Shown piece by piece: positions 31,136 to 48,634 of a DNA stretch of 64,000 nucleotides. The stretch is from Megachile rotundata (taxonomy: Eukaryota > Arthropoda > Insecta > Hymenoptera > Megachilidae). Made by a program: the position numbers and the translations under genes. The stretch is from positions 620,001-684,000 of the forward strand of contig NC_134988.1 in the NCBI RefSeq assembly GCF_050947335.1. The letters run 5' to 3'. The notes under the pieces were generated by a model. It was not told where the DNA came from, searched no databases, and was given only the letters and a program-made list of their open reading frames with translations. The stretch's first letter is position 1, and each line of letters starts with the position of its first letter.

Positions 31136-32890
31136 ATGCAATCACAATCATACAATCACAATCATGCAATCACAATCATACAATCACAATCATACAATCA
31201 CAATCATACAATCACAATCATACAATCACAATCATATAATCACAATCATACAATCACAATCATACAATCACAATCATACAATCACAATCATACAATCACA
31301 ATCATACAATCACTATCATACAATCACAATCATACAATCACAATCATACAATCGCAAGCATACAATCACATTCATACAATCTCAATCATACAATCTCAAT
31401 CATACAATCACAATCATACAATTACAATCATACAATTACAATCATACAATCACAATCATACAATCACAATCATACATTCAAAATCATGCAATCACAATCA
31501 TACAATCACAATCATGCAATCACAATCATACAATCACAATCATACAATCACAATCATACAATCACAATCATACAATCGCAAGCATACAATCACATTCATA
31601 CAATCTCAATCATACAATCTCAATCATACAATCACAATCATACAATTACAATCATACAATTACAATCATACAATCACAATCATACAATCACTATCATACA
31701 ATCACAATCATACAATCACAATCATACAATCGCAATCATACAATCGAATTCATACAATCGCAATCATACAATCACAATCATACAATCGCAATCATACAAT
31801 CACAATCATACAATCACAATCATACAATCACAATCATACAATCGAATTCATACAATCGCAATCATACAATCGCAATCATACAATCGCAATCATACAATTA
31901 CAATCTCCCAAATACAATCTCCCAAATACAATCATACAATCACAATCATACAATCACAATCATACAATCACAATCATACAATCACAATCATACTATCACA
32001 ATCATACAATCACAATCATACAATCACAATCATACAATCACAATCATACATTCAAAATCATGCAATCACAACCATACAATCACAATCATGCAATCACAAT
32101 CATACAATCACAATCATACATTCAAAATCATGCAATCACAACCATACAATCACAATCATGCAATCACAATCATACAATCACAATCATACATTCAAAATCA
32201 TGCAATCGCAATCATACAATCACAATCATGCAATCACAATCATACAATCACAATCATAAATCACAATCATACAATCACAATCATACAATCACAATCATAC
32301 AATCACAATCATACAATCACAATCATACAATCACAATCATACAATCACAATCATACAATCACAATCATACAATCGCAAGCATACAATCACATTCATACAA
32401 TCTCAATCATACAATCTCAATCATACAATCACAATCATACAATCATAATCATACAATTACAATCATATATCACAATCATACAATCACAATCATACAATCA
32501 CAATCATACAATCACAATCATGCAACAACAATCATACATTCAAAATCATGCAATCACAATCATAGAATCACAATCATGCAATCACAATCATACAATCATA
32601 ATCATACAATCACAATCATGCAATCACAATCATACAATCATAATCATACAATCACAATCATACAATCACAATCGTACAATCACAATCGTACAATCACAAT
32701 CGCACAACCACAATCAGACAATCACAATCATACAATCACAATCATACAATCACAATCATACAATCACAATCATACAATCACAATCATGCAATCACAATCA
32801 TACATTCAAAATCATGCAATCACAATCATACAATCACAATCATGCAATCACAATCATACAATCATAATCATACAATTACAATCATACAAT
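31136..32890 (+). repeat. Copy 1 of a 1.75 kb block (partner 34,186-35,940)
   Basis: It matches 34,186-35,940 at an offset of 3,050 bp, dropping to 3,036 and returning to 3,050 through opposite one-unit changes. Shared rare variants are CATATAATC (31,235), the AAATCACAATCAT 13-mer (near 32,256), CATATATCAC (32,461), GCAACAACAATC (near 32,521) and CATAGAATC (near 32,564). The first part belongs to the family that also includes 26,436-27,640. Confidence 0.8.
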
Positions 32891-33641
32891 CATAATCATA
32901 CAATCACAATCATACAATCACAATCATACAATCACAATCATACTATCACAATCATACAATCACAATCATACAATCACAATCGTACAATCACAATCATACA
33001 TTCAAAATCATGCAATCACAACCATACAATCACAATCATGCAATCACAATCATACAATCACAATCATACATTCAAAATCATGCAATCACAATCATACAAT
33101 CACAATCATGCAATCACAATCATACAATCACAATCATACAATCACAATCATACAATCACAATCATACAATCACAATCATACAATCACAATCATACAACCA
33201 CAATCATACAATCACAATCATACAATCACTATCATACAATCACAATCATACAATCACAATCATACAATCGCAAGCATACAATCACATTCATACAATCTCA
33301 ATCATACAATCTCAATCATACAATCACAATAATACAATTACAATCATACAATTACAATCATACAACCACAATCATACAATCACAATCATACATTCAAAAT
33401 CATGCAATCACAATCATACAATCACAATCATGCAATCACAATCATACAATCACAATCATACAATCACTATCATACAATCACAATCATACAATCACAATCA
33501 TACAATCGCAAGCATACAATCACATTCATACAATCTCAATCATACAATCTCAATCATACAATCACAATCATACAATTACAATCATACAATTACAATCATA
33601 CAATCACAATCATACAATCACAATCATACTATCACAATCAT

Positions 33642-33655
33642 AAAAACCCTATCAT
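33642..33655 (+). repeat. Unique divergent unit AAAAACCCTATCAT
   Basis: A single 14-bp unit differs from consensus at several positions yet keeps the register. I found no second copy. It follows a CTATCAC unit and precedes a normal array. It contains AACCCT, which resembles a vertebrate-type telomere repeat, but only once, so I read it as a mutated CACTATC-type unit and not as telomeric DNA. Confidence 0.7.
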
Positions 33656-34185
33656 ACAATCACAATCATACAATCACAATCATACAATTACAATCATACA
33701 ATCACAATCATACAATCACAATCATACTATCACAATCATACAATCACAATCATACAATCACTATCATACAATCACAATCGTACAATCACAATCATACAAT
33801 CACAATCATACAATCACAATCATACAATCGCAATCATACAATCGAATTCATACAATCGCAATCATACAATCACAATCATACAATCGCAATCATACAATCA
33901 CAATCATACAATCACAATCATACAATCACAATCATACAATCACAATCATACAATCGAATTCATACAATCGCAATCATACAATCGCAATCATACAATTACA
34001 ATCTCCCAAATACAATCTCCCAAATACAATCATACAATCACAATCATACAATCACAATCATACAATCACAATCATACAATCACAATCATACTATCACAAT
34101 CATACAATCACAATCATACAATCACAATCATACAATCACAATCATACATTCAAAATCATGCAATCACAACCATACAATCACAATC

Positions 34186-35940
34186 ATGCAATCACAATCA
34201 TACAATCACAATCATGCAATCACAATCATACAATCACAATCATACAATCACAATCATACAATCACAATCATACAATCACAATCATATAATCACAATCATA
34301 CAATCACAATCATACAATCACAATCATACAATCACAATCATACAATCACAATCATACAATCACTATCATACAATCACAATCATACAATCACAATCATACA
34401 ATCGCAAGCATACAATCACATTCATACAATCTCAATCATACAATCTCAATCATACAATCACAATCATACAATTACAATCATACAATTACAATCATACAAT
34501 CACAATCATACAATCACAATCATACATTCAAAATCATGCAATCACAATCATACAATCACAATCATGCAATCACAATCATACAATCACAATCATACAATCA
34601 CAATCATACAATCGCAAGCATACAATCACATTCATACAATCTCAATCATACAATCTCAATCATACAATCACAATCATACAATTACAATCATACAATTACA
34701 ATCATACAATCACAATCATACAATCACTATCATACAATCACAATCATACAATCACAATCATACAATCGCAATCATACAATCGAATTCATACAATCGCAAT
34801 CATACAATCACAATCATACAATCGCAATCATACAATCACAATCATACAATCACAATCATACAATCACAATCATACAATCGAATTCATACAATCGCAATCA
34901 TACAATCGCAATCATACAATCGCAATCATACAATTACACTCTCCCAAATACAATCTCCCAAATACAATCATACAATCACAATCATACAATCACAATCATA
35001 CAATCACAATCATACAATCACAATCATACTATCACAATCATACAATCACAATCATACAATCACAATCATACAATCACAATCATACATTCAAAATCATGCA
35101 ATCACAACCATACAATCACAATCATGCAATCACAATCATACAATCACAATCATACATTCAAAATCATGCAATCACAACCATACAATCACAATCATGCAAT
35201 CACAATCATGCAATCACAATCATACATTCAAAATCATGCAATCGCAATCATACAATCACAATCATGCAATCACAATCATACAATCACAATCATAAATCAC
35301 AATCATACAATCACAATCATACAATCACAATCATACAATCACAATCATACAATCACAATCATACAATCACAATCATACAATCACAATCATACAATCACAA
35401 TCATACAATCACAATCATACAATCGCAAGCATACAATCACATTCATACAATCTCAATCATACAATCTCAATCATACAATCACAATCATACAATCATAATC
35501 ATACAATTACAATCATATATCACAATCGTACAATCACAATCATACAATCACAATCATACAATCACAATCATGCAACAACAATCATACATTCAAAATCATG
35601 CAATCACAATCATAGAATCACAATCATGCAATCACAATCATACAATCATAATCATACAATCACAATCATGCAATCACAATCATACAATCATAATCATACA
35701 ATCACAATCATACAATCACAATCGTACAATCACAATCGTACAATCACAATCGCACAACCACAATCAGACAATCACAATCATACAATCACAATCATACAAT
35801 CACAATCATACAATCACAATCATACAATCACAATCATGCAATCACAATCATACATTCAAAATCATGCAATCACAATCATACAATCACAATCATGCAATCA
35901 CAATCATACAATCATAATCATACAATTACAATCATACAAT
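34186..35940 (+). repeat. Copy 2 of the 1.75 kb block (partner 31,136-32,890)
   Basis: It matches 31,136-32,890 at offsets of 3,050 and 3,036 bp. Private changes include TTACACTCTCCC near 34,936 (partner TTACAATCTCCC), an extra GCAATC unit near 35,210, and CGTAC for CATAC near 35,527. The left break separates an ATTCAAAATC unit in the partner from a consensus unit here. Confidence 0.8.
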
Positions 35941-36879
35941 CACAATCATACAATCACAATCATGCAATCACAATCATACAATCACAATCATACAATCACT
36001 ATCATACAATCACAGTCATACAATCACAATCATACAATCGCAAGCATACAATCACATTCATACAATCACAATCATACATTCAAAATCATACAATTACAAT
36101 CTCCCAAATACAATCTCCCAAATACAATCATACAATCACAATCATACAATCACAATCATACAATCACAATCATACAATCACAATCATACTATCACAATCA
36201 TACAATCACAATCATACAATCACAATCATACAATCACAATCATACATTCAAAATCATGCAATCACAACCATACAATCACAATCATGCAATCACAATCATA
36301 CAATCACAATCATACATTCAAAATCATGCAATCACAATCATACAATCACAATCATGCAATCACAATCATACAATCACAATCATACAATCACAATCATACA
36401 ATTACAATCATACAATCACAATCATACAATCACAATCATACATTCAAAATCATGCAATCACAATCATACAATCATTATCATGCAATCACAATCATACAAT
36501 CACAATCATACAATCACAATCATACAATCGCAAGCATACAATCACATTCATACAATCTCAATCATACAATCTCAATCATACAATCACAATCATACAATTA
36601 CAATCATACAATTACAATCATACAATCACAATCATACAATCACTATCATACAATCACAATCATACAATCACAATCATACAATCGCAATCATACAATCGAA
36701 TTCATACAATCGCAATCATACAATCACAATCATACAATCGCAATCATACAATCACAATCATACAATCACAATCATACAATCACAATCATACAATCGAATT
36801 CATACAATCGCAATCATACAATCGCAATCATACAATCGCAATCATACAATTACAATCTCCCAAATACAATCATACAATC

Positions 36880-37480
36880 ACAATCATACAATCACAATCA
36901 TACAATCACAATCATACAATCGCAATCATACAATTGCAATCTCCCAAATACAATCTCCCAAATACAATCATACAGTCACAATCATACAATCACAATCATA
37001 CAATCACAATCATACAGTCAAAATCATGCAATCACAATCATACAATCATAATCATACAATCACAATCATACAATCGCAAGCATACAATCACATTCATACA
37101 ATCTCAATCATACAATCTCAATCATACAATCACAATCATACAATCATAATCATACAATTACAATCATACATCACAATCATACAATCGCAATCATACAATC
37201 GCAATCATACAATCACAATCATACAATCGCAATCATACAATTACAATATCCCAAATACAATCTCCCAAATACAATCATACAATCACAATCATACAATCAC
37301 AATCATACAATCGCAATCATACAATTACAATCTCCCAAATACAATCTCCCAAATACAATCATACAATCACAATCATACAATTATAATCATACAATCACAA
37401 TCATACAATCACAATCATACAATCACAATCATACAATCACAATCATACTATCACAATCATACAATCACAATCATACAATC
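36880..37480 (+). repeat. Copy 1 of a ~0.5 kb block (partner 38,980-39,600)
   Basis: The order AATTGCAATC, CTCCCAAAT doublet, two CAGTC units (the second as CAGTCAAAATC), CGCAAGC module, 13-mer and a TATCCCAAAT unit matches the partner at an offset of 2,097 bp. The offset becomes 2,125 bp after the partner's CTCCCAAAT run grows from two to four. Limits are approximate. Confidence 0.7.
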
Positions 37481-38979
37481 ACAATCATCCAATCACAATC
37501 ATGCAATCACAATCTTACATTCAAAATCATGCAATCGCAATCATACAATCACAATCATGCAATCACAATCATACAATCACAATCATAAATCACAATCATA
37601 CAATCACAATCATACAATCACAATCATACAATCGCAATCATACAATCGAATTCATACAATCACAATCATACAATCACAATCATACAATCACAATCATACA
37701 ATCACAATCATACAATCACAATCATACAATAATAATCATGCAATTACAATTATACATCACAATCATACAATCACAATCATACAATCGCAATCATACAATT
37801 ACAATCTCCCAAATACAATCTCCCAAATACAATCATACAATCACAATCATACAATCACAATCATACAATCACAATCATACAATCACAATCACACTATCAC
37901 AATCATACAATCACAATCATACAATCACAATCATACAATCACAATCATACAATCACAATCATACAATCACAATCATACAATCACAATCATACATTCAAAA
38001 TCATGCAATCACAACCATACAATCACAATCATGCAATCACAATCATACAATCACAATCATACATTCAAAATCATGCAATCACAATCATACAATCACAATC
38101 ATACAATCACAATCATACAATCACAATCATAGAATCACAATCATACAATCACAATCATACAATCACAATCATGCAATCACAACCATACAATCACAATCAT
38201 GCAATCACAATCATACAATCACAATCATACATTCAAAATCATGCAATCACAATCATACATTCAAAATCATGCAATCACAACCATACAATCACAATCATGC
38301 AATCACAATCATACAATCACAATCATACATTCAAAATCATGCAATCACAATCATACATTCAAAATCATGCAATCACAATCATACAATCACAATCATGCAA
38401 TCACAATCATACAATCACAATCATACAATCACAATCATACAATCACAATCATACAATCACAATCATACAATCACAATCATACAATCGCAATCATGCAATC
38501 ATAATCATACAATCACTATCATACAATCACAATCATACAATCACAATCATACAATCGCAAGCATACAATCACATTCATACAATCTCAATCATACAATCTC
38601 AGTCATACAATCACAATCATACAATTACAATCATACAATTACAATGATACAATCACAATCATACAATCACTATCATACAATCACAATCATACAATCACAA
38701 TCATACAATCGCAATCATACAATCGAATTCATACAATCGCAATCATACAATCACAATCATACAATCGCAATCATACAATCACAATCATACATTCAAAATC
38801 ATGCAATCACAATCATACAATCACAATCATGCAATCACAATCATACAATCACAATCATACAATCACAATCATACAATCACAATCATACAATCACAATCAT
38901 ATAATCACAATCATACAATCACAATCATACAATCACAATCATACAATCACAATCATACAATCACAATCATACAATCACT

Positions 38980-39600
38980 ATCATACAATCACAATCATAC
39001 AATCACAATCATACAATCGCAATCATACAATTGCAATCTCCCAAATACAATCTCCCAAATACAATCATACAGTCACAATCATACAATCACAATCATACAA
39101 TCACAATCATACAGTCAAAATCATGCAATCACAATCATACAATCATAATCATACAATCACAATCATACAATCGCAAGCATACAATCACATTCATACAATC
39201 TCAATCATACAATCTCAATCATACAATCACAATCATACAATCATAATCATACAATTACAATCATACATCACAATCATACAATCGCAATCATACAATCGCA
39301 ATCATACAATCACAATCATACAATCGCAATCATACAATTACAATATCCCAAATACAATCTCCCAAATACAATCATACAATCACAATCATACAATCACAAT
39401 CATACAATCGCAATCATACAATTACAATCTCCCAAATACAATCTCCCAAATACAATCTCCCAAATACAATCTCCCAAATACAATCATACAATCACAATCA
39501 TACAATTATAATCATACAATCACAATCATACAATCACAATCATACAATCACAATCATACAATCACAATCATACAATCACACTCATACAATCACGATCATA
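38980..39600 (+). repeat. Copy 2 of the ~0.5 kb block (partner 36,880-37,480)
   Basis: It matches the earlier copy through the AATTGC marker (39,029) and the AATTATAATC marker (39,504). The four-copy CTCCCAAAT run at about 39,428-39,478 replaces a doublet and adds 28 bp. Limits are approximate. Confidence 0.7.
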
Positions 39601-42600
39601 CAATCACAATCATACAATCACAATCATACAATCACAATCATACAATCACACTCATACAATCACAATCATACAATCACAATCATACAATCGCAATCATACA
39701 ATCACTATCATACAATCACAATCATACAATCACAATCATACAATCGCAATCATACAATCGAATTCATACAATCGCAATCATACAATCACAATCATACAAT
39801 CGCAATCATACAATCACAATCATACAATCACAATCATACAATCACAATCATACAATCACAATCATACAATCACAATCATACAATCGAATTCATACAATCG
39901 CAATCATACAATCGCAATCATACAATCGCAATCATACAATTACAATCTCCCAAATACAATCTCCCAAATACAATCATACAATCACAATCATACAATCACA
40001 ATCATACAATCACAATCATACAATCGCAATCATACAATTGCAATCTCCCAAATACAATCTCCCAAATACAATCATACAGTCACAATCATACAATCACAAT
40101 CATACAATCACAATCATACATTCAAAATCATGCAATCACAATCATACAATCATAATCATACAATCACAATCATACAATCACAATCATACAATCACAATCA
40201 TACAATCACAATCATACAATCACAATCATACAATCGCAAGCATACAATCACAATCATACAATCTCAATCATACAATCACAATCATACAATCATAATCATA
40301 CAATTACAATCATACATCACAATCATACAATCGCAATCATACAATCGCAATCATACAATTACAATCTCCCAAATACAATCTCCCAAATACAATCATACAA
40401 TCACAATCATACAATCACAATCATACAATCGCAAGCATACAATCACAATCATACAATCTCAATCATACAATCACAATCATACAATCATAATCATACAATT
40501 ACAATCATACATCACAATCATACAATCACATTCATACAATCACAATCATACTATCGCAATCATACAATCACAATCATACAATCGCAATCATACAATTACA
40601 ATATCCCAAATACAATCTCCCAAATACAATCATACAATCACAATCATGCAATCACAATCATACAATCATATTCATACAATCACAATCATACAATCACAAT
40701 CGTACATTCACAATCGTACAATCACAATCGCACAACCACAATCAGACAATCACAATCATACAATCACAATCATACAATCACAATCATACAATCACAATCA
40801 TACAATCACAATCATGCAATCACAAAAATACAATCATAATCATACAATCACAATCATACAATCGCAATCATACAATCACAATCATACAATCATAATCATA
40901 CAATCACAATCATACAATCATAATCATACAATTACAATCATACATCACAATCATACAATCACAATCATACAATCGCAATCATACAATTGCAATCTCCCAA
41001 ATACAATCTCCCAAATACAATCATACAGTCACAATCATACAATCACTATCATACAATCACAATCATACATTCAAAATCATGCAATCACAATCATACAATC
41101 ACAATCATACAATCACAATCATACAATCGCAAGCATACAATCACATTCATACAATCTCAATCATACAATCTCAATCATACAATCACAATCATACAATCAT
41201 AATCATACAATTACAATCATACATCACAATCATACAATCGCAATCATACAATCGCAATCATACAATCACAATCATACAATCGCAATCATACAATTACAAT
41301 ATCCCGAATACAATCTCCCAAATACAATCATACAATCACAATCATGCAATCACAATCATACAATCATATTCATACAATCACAATCATACAATCACAATCG
41401 TACATTCACAATCGTACAATCACAATCGCACAACCACAATCAGACAACCATACTCATACAATCACAATCATACAATCACAATCATACAATCACAATCATA
41501 CAATCACAATCATACAATCACAATCATACAATCACAATCATACAATCACAATCATACAATCACAATCATACAATCACAATCATACAATCGCAAGCATACA
41601 ATCACAATCATATAATCTCAATCATACAATCACAATCATACAATCATAATCATACAATTACCATCATACATCACAATCATACAATCACAATCATACAATC
41701 GCAATCATACAATTACAATCTCCCAAATACAATCTCCCAAATACAATCATACAATCACAATCATACAATCACAATCATACAATCGCAAGCATACAATCAC
41801 AATCATACAATCTCAATCATACAATCACAATCATACAATCATAATCATGCAATTACTATCATACATCACAATCATACAATCACATTCATACAATCACAAT
41901 CATACTATCGCAATCATACAATCACAATCATACAATCGAATAATACAATTACAATATCCCAAATACAATCTCCCAAATACAATCATACAATCACAATCAT
42001 GCAATCACAATCATACAATCATATTCATACAATCACAATCATACAATCACAATCATACAATTACAATCATACATCACAATCATACAATCACAATCATACA
42101 ATCACAATCATACAATCGCATTCATACAATCGCAATCATACAATCACAATCATACAATCGCAATCATACAATTACAATCTCCCAAATACAATCTCCGAAA
42201 TACAATCTCCCAAATACAATCATACAATCACAATCATACAATTATAATCATACAATCACAATCATACAATCACAATCATACAATCACAATCATACAATCA
42301 CAATCATACTATCACAATCATCCAATCACAATCATGCAATCACAATCATACATTCAAAATCATGCAATCACAAACATACAATCACAATCATGCAATCACA
42401 ATCATACAATCATAATCATACAATCACAATCATACAATCACAATCGTACAATCACAATCGTACAATGACAATCGCACAACCACAATCAGACAATCACAAT
42501 CATACAATCACAATCATACAATCACAATCATACAATCACAATCATACAATCACAATCATACAATCACAATCATGCAATCACAATCATACATTCAAAATCA

Positions 42601-43049
42601 TGCAATCACAATCATACAATCACAATCATGCAATCACAATCATACAATCATAATCATACAATTACAATCATATATCACAATCATACAATCACAATCATAC
42701 AATCGCAATCATACAATTACAATATCCCAAATACAAACTCCCAAATACAATCATACAATCACAATCATACAATCACAATCATACAATCACAATCATGCAA
42801 TCACAATCATACAATCATATTCATACAATCACAATCATACAATCACAATCGTACATTCACAATCGTACAATCACAATCGCACAACCACAATCAGACAACC
42901 ATACTCATACAATCACAATCATACAATCACAATCATACAATCACAATCATACAATCACAATCATACAATCACAATCATACTTTCACAATCATACAATCAC
43001 AATCATACAATCACAATCATATAATCACAATCATACAATCACAATCATA

Positions 43050-46000
43050 CAATCACAATCATACAATCACAATCATACAATCACAATCATACAATCACAA
43101 TCATACAATCGCAATCATACAATCACAATCATACAATCTCAATCATACAATCACAATCATACAATCATAATCATACAATTACAATCATACATCACAATCA
43201 TACAATCACAATCATACAATCGCAATCATACAATCACAATCATACAATCGCAATCATACAATCACAATCATACAATCACAATCATACAATCACAATCATG
43301 CAATCACAAAAATACAATCATAATCATACAATCACAATCATACAATCGCAATCATACAATCACAAACATACAATCATAATCATACAATCACAATCATACA
43401 ATCATAATCATACAATTACAATCATACATCACAATCATACAATCACAATCATACAATCGCAATCATACAATTACAATCTCCCAAATACAATCTCCCAAAT
43501 ACAATCATACAATAACAATCATACAATCACAATCATACAATCACAATCATACAATCACAATCATACAATCACAATCATACATTCAAAATCATGCAATCAC
43601 GACCATACAATCACAATCATGCAATCACAATCATACAATCACAATCATACATTCAAAATCATGCAATCACAATCATACAATCACAATCATACAATCACAA
43701 TCATACAATCACAATCATACAATCACAATCATAGAATCACAATCATAGAATCACAATCATACAATCGCAATCATACAATCACAATCATACAATCACTATC
43801 ATACAATCACAATCATACAATCACAATCATACAATCGAAAGCATACAATCACATTCATACAATCTCAATCATACAATCTCAATCATACAATCACAATCAT
43901 ACAATCACAATCATACAATCACAACCATACATTCAAAATCATGCAATCACAACCATACAATCACAATCATGAAATCACAATCATACGATCACAATCATAC
44001 ATTCAAAATCATGCAATCACAATCATACAATCACAATCATACAATCACAATCATACAATCACAATCATAGAATCACAATCATAGAATCACAATCATACAA
44101 TCACAATCATACAATCGCAATCATACAATCACAATCATACAATCACTATCATACAATCACAATCATACAATCACAATCATACAATCGCAAGCATACAATC
44201 ACATTCATACAATCTCAATCATACAATCTCAATCATACAATCACAATCATACAATTACAATCATACAATTACAATCATACAATCACAATCATACAATCAC
44301 TATCATACAATCACAATCATACAATCACAATCATACAATCGCAATCATACAATCGAATTCATACAATCGCAATCATACAATCACAATCATACAATCGCAA
44401 TCATACAATCACAATCATACAATCACAATCATACAATCACAATCATACAATCGAATTCATACAATCGCAATCATACAATCGCAATCATACAATCGCAATC
44501 ATACGATTACAATCTCCCAAATACAATCTCCCAAATACAATCATACAATCACAATCATACAATCACAATCATACAATCACAATCATACAATCACAATCAT
44601 ACTATCACAATCATACAATCACAATCATACAATCACAATCATACAATCACAATCATACATTCAAAATCATGCAATCACAACCATACAATCACAATCATGC
44701 AATCACAATCATACAATCACAATCATACATTCAAAATCATGCAATCACAATCATACAATCACAATCATGCAATCACAATCATACAATCACAATCATACAA
44801 TCACAATCATACAATCACAATCATACAATCACAATCATACAATCACAATCATACAATCACAATCATACAATCACAATCATACAATCACAATCATACAATC
44901 ACAATCATACAATCACTATCATACAATCACAATCATACAATCACAATCATACAATCGCAAGCATACAATCACATTCATACAATCTCAATCATACAATCTC
45001 AATCATACAATCACAATCATACAATTACAATCATACAATTACAATCATACAATCACAATCATACAATCACAATCATACATTCAAAATCATGCAATCACAA
45101 TCATACAATCACAATCATGCAATCACAATCATACAATCACAATCATACAATCACAATCATACAATCACAATCATACAATCGCAAGCATACAATCACATTC
45201 ATACAATCTCAATCATACAATCTCAATCATACAATCACAATCATACAATTACAATCATGCAATTACAATCATACAATCACAATCATACAATCACTATCAT
45301 ACAATCACAATCATACAATCGCAATCATACAATCGCAATCATACAATCGCAATCATACAATCGAATTCATACAATCGCAATCATACAATCACAATCATAC
45401 AATCGCAATCATACAATCACAATCATACAATCACAATCATACAATCACAATCATACAATCACAATCATACAATCGAATTCATACAATCGCAATCATACAA
45501 TCGCTATCATACAATTACAATCTCCCAAATACAATCATACAATCACAATCATACAATCACAATCATACAATCACAATCATACAATCACAATCATACTATC
45601 ACAATCATACAATCACAATCATACAATCACAATCATACAATCACAATCATACAATCACAATCATACATTCAAAATCATGCAATCACAACCATACAATCAC
45701 AATCATGCAATCACAATCATACAATCACAATCATACATTCAAAATCATGCAATCACAATCATACAATCACAATCATGCAATCACAATCATACAATCACAA
45801 TCATACAATCACAATCACACAATCACAATCATACAATCATAATCATACAATCACAATCATACAATCACAATCATACAATCACAATCATACAATCACAATC
45901 ATACAATCACTATCATACAATCACAATCATACAATCACAATCATACAATCGCAAGCATACAATCACATTCATACAATCTCAATCATACAATCTCAATCAT

Positions 46001-48634
46001 ACAATCACAATCATACAATTACAATCATATAATTACAATCATACAATCACAATCATACAATCACTATCATACAATCACAATCATACAATCACAATCATAC
46101 AATCGCAATCATACAATCGAATTCATACAATCGCAATCATACAATCACAATCATACAATCACAATCATACTATCACAATCATACAATCACAATCATACAA
46201 TCACAATCATACAATCACAATCATACATTCAAAATCATGCAATCACAACCATACAATCACAATCATGCAATCACAATCATACAATCACAATCATACATTC
46301 AAAATCATGCAATCACAATCATACAATCACAATCATGCAATCACAATCATACAATCACAATCATACAATCACAATCATACAATCTCAATCATACAATCAC
46401 AATCATACAATCACAATCATACAATCACAATCATACAATCACAATCATACAATCACTATCATACAATCACTATCATACAATCACAATCATACAATCGCAA
46501 TCATACAATCGCAAGCATACAATCACATTCATACAATCTCAATCATACAATCTCAATCATACAATCACAATCATACAATTACAATCATACAATTACAATC
46601 ATACAACCACAATCATACAATCACAATCATACATTCAAAATCATGTAATCACAATCATACAATCACAATCATACAATCGCAATCATACAATCGAATTCAT
46701 ACAATCGCAATCATACAATCACAATCATACAATCGCAATCATACAATCACAATCATACAATCACAATCATACAATCACAATCATACAATCGAATTCATAC
46801 AATCGCAATCATACAATCGCAATCATACAATCGCAATCATACGATTACAATCTCCCAAATACAATCTCCCAAATACAATCATACAATCACAATCATACAA
46901 TCACAATCATACAATCACAATCATACAATCACAATCATACTATCACAATCATACAATCACAATCATACAATCACAATCATACAATCACAATCATACATTC
47001 AAAATCATGCAATCACAACCATACAATCACAATCATGCAATCACAATCATACAATCACAATCATACATTCAAAATCATGCAATCACAATCATACAATCAC
47101 AATCATGCAATCACAACCATACAATCACAATCATGCAATCACAATCATACAATCACAATCATACAATCACAATCATACATTCAAAATCATGCAATCACAA
47201 CCATACAATCACAATCATGCAATCACAATCATACAATCACAATCATACATTCAAAATCATGCAATCACAATCATACAATCACAATCATGCACACACAATC
47301 ATACAATCACAATCATACAATCACAATCATACAATCACAATCATACTATCACAATCATACAATCACAATCATACAATCACAATCATACAATCACAATCAT
47401 ACAATCACAATCATACAATCACAATCATACAATCACAATCATACAATCACAATCATACAATCACAATCATACAATCACAATCATACAATCACTATCATAC
47501 AATCACAATCATACAATCACAATCATACAATCGCAAGCATACAATCACATTCATACAATCTCAATCATACAATCTCAATCATACAATCACAATCATACAA
47601 TTACAATCATACAATTACAATCATACAACCACAATCATACAATCACAATCATACATTCAAAATCATGCAATCACAATCATACAATCACAATCATGCAATG
47701 ACAATCATACAATCACAATCATACATTCAAAATCATGCAATCACAATCATACAATCACAATCATGCAATCACAATCATACAATCACAATCATACAATCAC
47801 AATCATACAATCACAATCATACAATCACAATCATACAATCACAATCATACAATCACAATCATACAATCACAATCATACATTCAAAATCATGCAATCACAA
47901 TCATACATCACAATCATACAATCACAATCATACAATCGCAATCATACAATTACAATCTCCCAAATACAATCTCCCAAATACAATCATACAATAACAATCA
48001 TACAATCACAATCATACAATCACAATCATACAATCACAATCATACTATCACAATCATGCAATCACAATCATACAATCACAATCATACAATCACAATCATA
48101 CATTCAAAATCATGCAATCACAACCATACAATCACAATCATGCAATCACAATCATACAATCACAATCATACATTCAAAATCATGCAATCACAATCATACA
48201 ATCACAATCATGCAATCACAATCATACAATCACAATCATACAATCACAATCGTACAATCACAATCATACAATCACAATCATACAATCACAATCATACAAT
48301 CACAATCATACAATCACAATCATACAATCACTATCATACAATCACAATCATACAATCACAATCATACAATCGCAAGCATACAATCACATTCATACAATCT
48401 CAATCATACAATCTCAATCATACAATCACAATCATACAATTACAATCATACAATTACAATCATACAATCACAATCATACAATCACTATCATACAATCACA
48501 ATCATACAATCACAATCATACAATCGCAATCATACAATCGAATTCATACAATCGCAATCATACAATCACAATCATACAATCGCAATCATACAATCACAAT
48601 CATACAATCGCAATCATACAATTACAATCTCCCA
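43050..48634 (+). repeat. Copy 1 of a >5.5 kb segmental duplication (partner 58,165-64,000)
   Basis: Variant order is the same as in 58,165-64,000 over the whole length. The offset is 15,114 bp up to about 44,770, then 15,100 bp after loss of one consensus unit in the partner, then 15,366 bp from about 46,160 on, where the partner holds 266 bp (19 units) more. A private substitution makes CATAATC near 45,835. The match still holds where the window ends, so the true duplication is longer. Confidence 0.88.

Larger units (their letters stand above)
1..42910 (+). repeat. Left array domain: module-rich, with frequent 13-bp phase slips
   Basis: This part holds every variant module, including about thirty copies of the CGTAC/CGCAC/CAGAC module (from 1859 to about 42,905) and about fifty 13-bp units of the type ACATCACAATCAT (for example at 2083, 5004, 7138, 11,028, 18,521, 24,017, 40,313). 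Because of the 13-mers the 14-bp phase shifts many times, and duplicate copies here are offset by distances that are not multiples of 14 (2,921, 2,136, 4,610, 4,335 bp). No genes are seen. The boundary is set by the last CGTAC module and is approximate. Confidence 0.75.

Noticed and set aside
33640..33660. Telomeric sequence (AACCCT at the divergent unit)
   Set aside because: It is a single occurrence inside a 14-bp unit. No run of CCCTAA or related telomere repeats occurs anywhere in the window.
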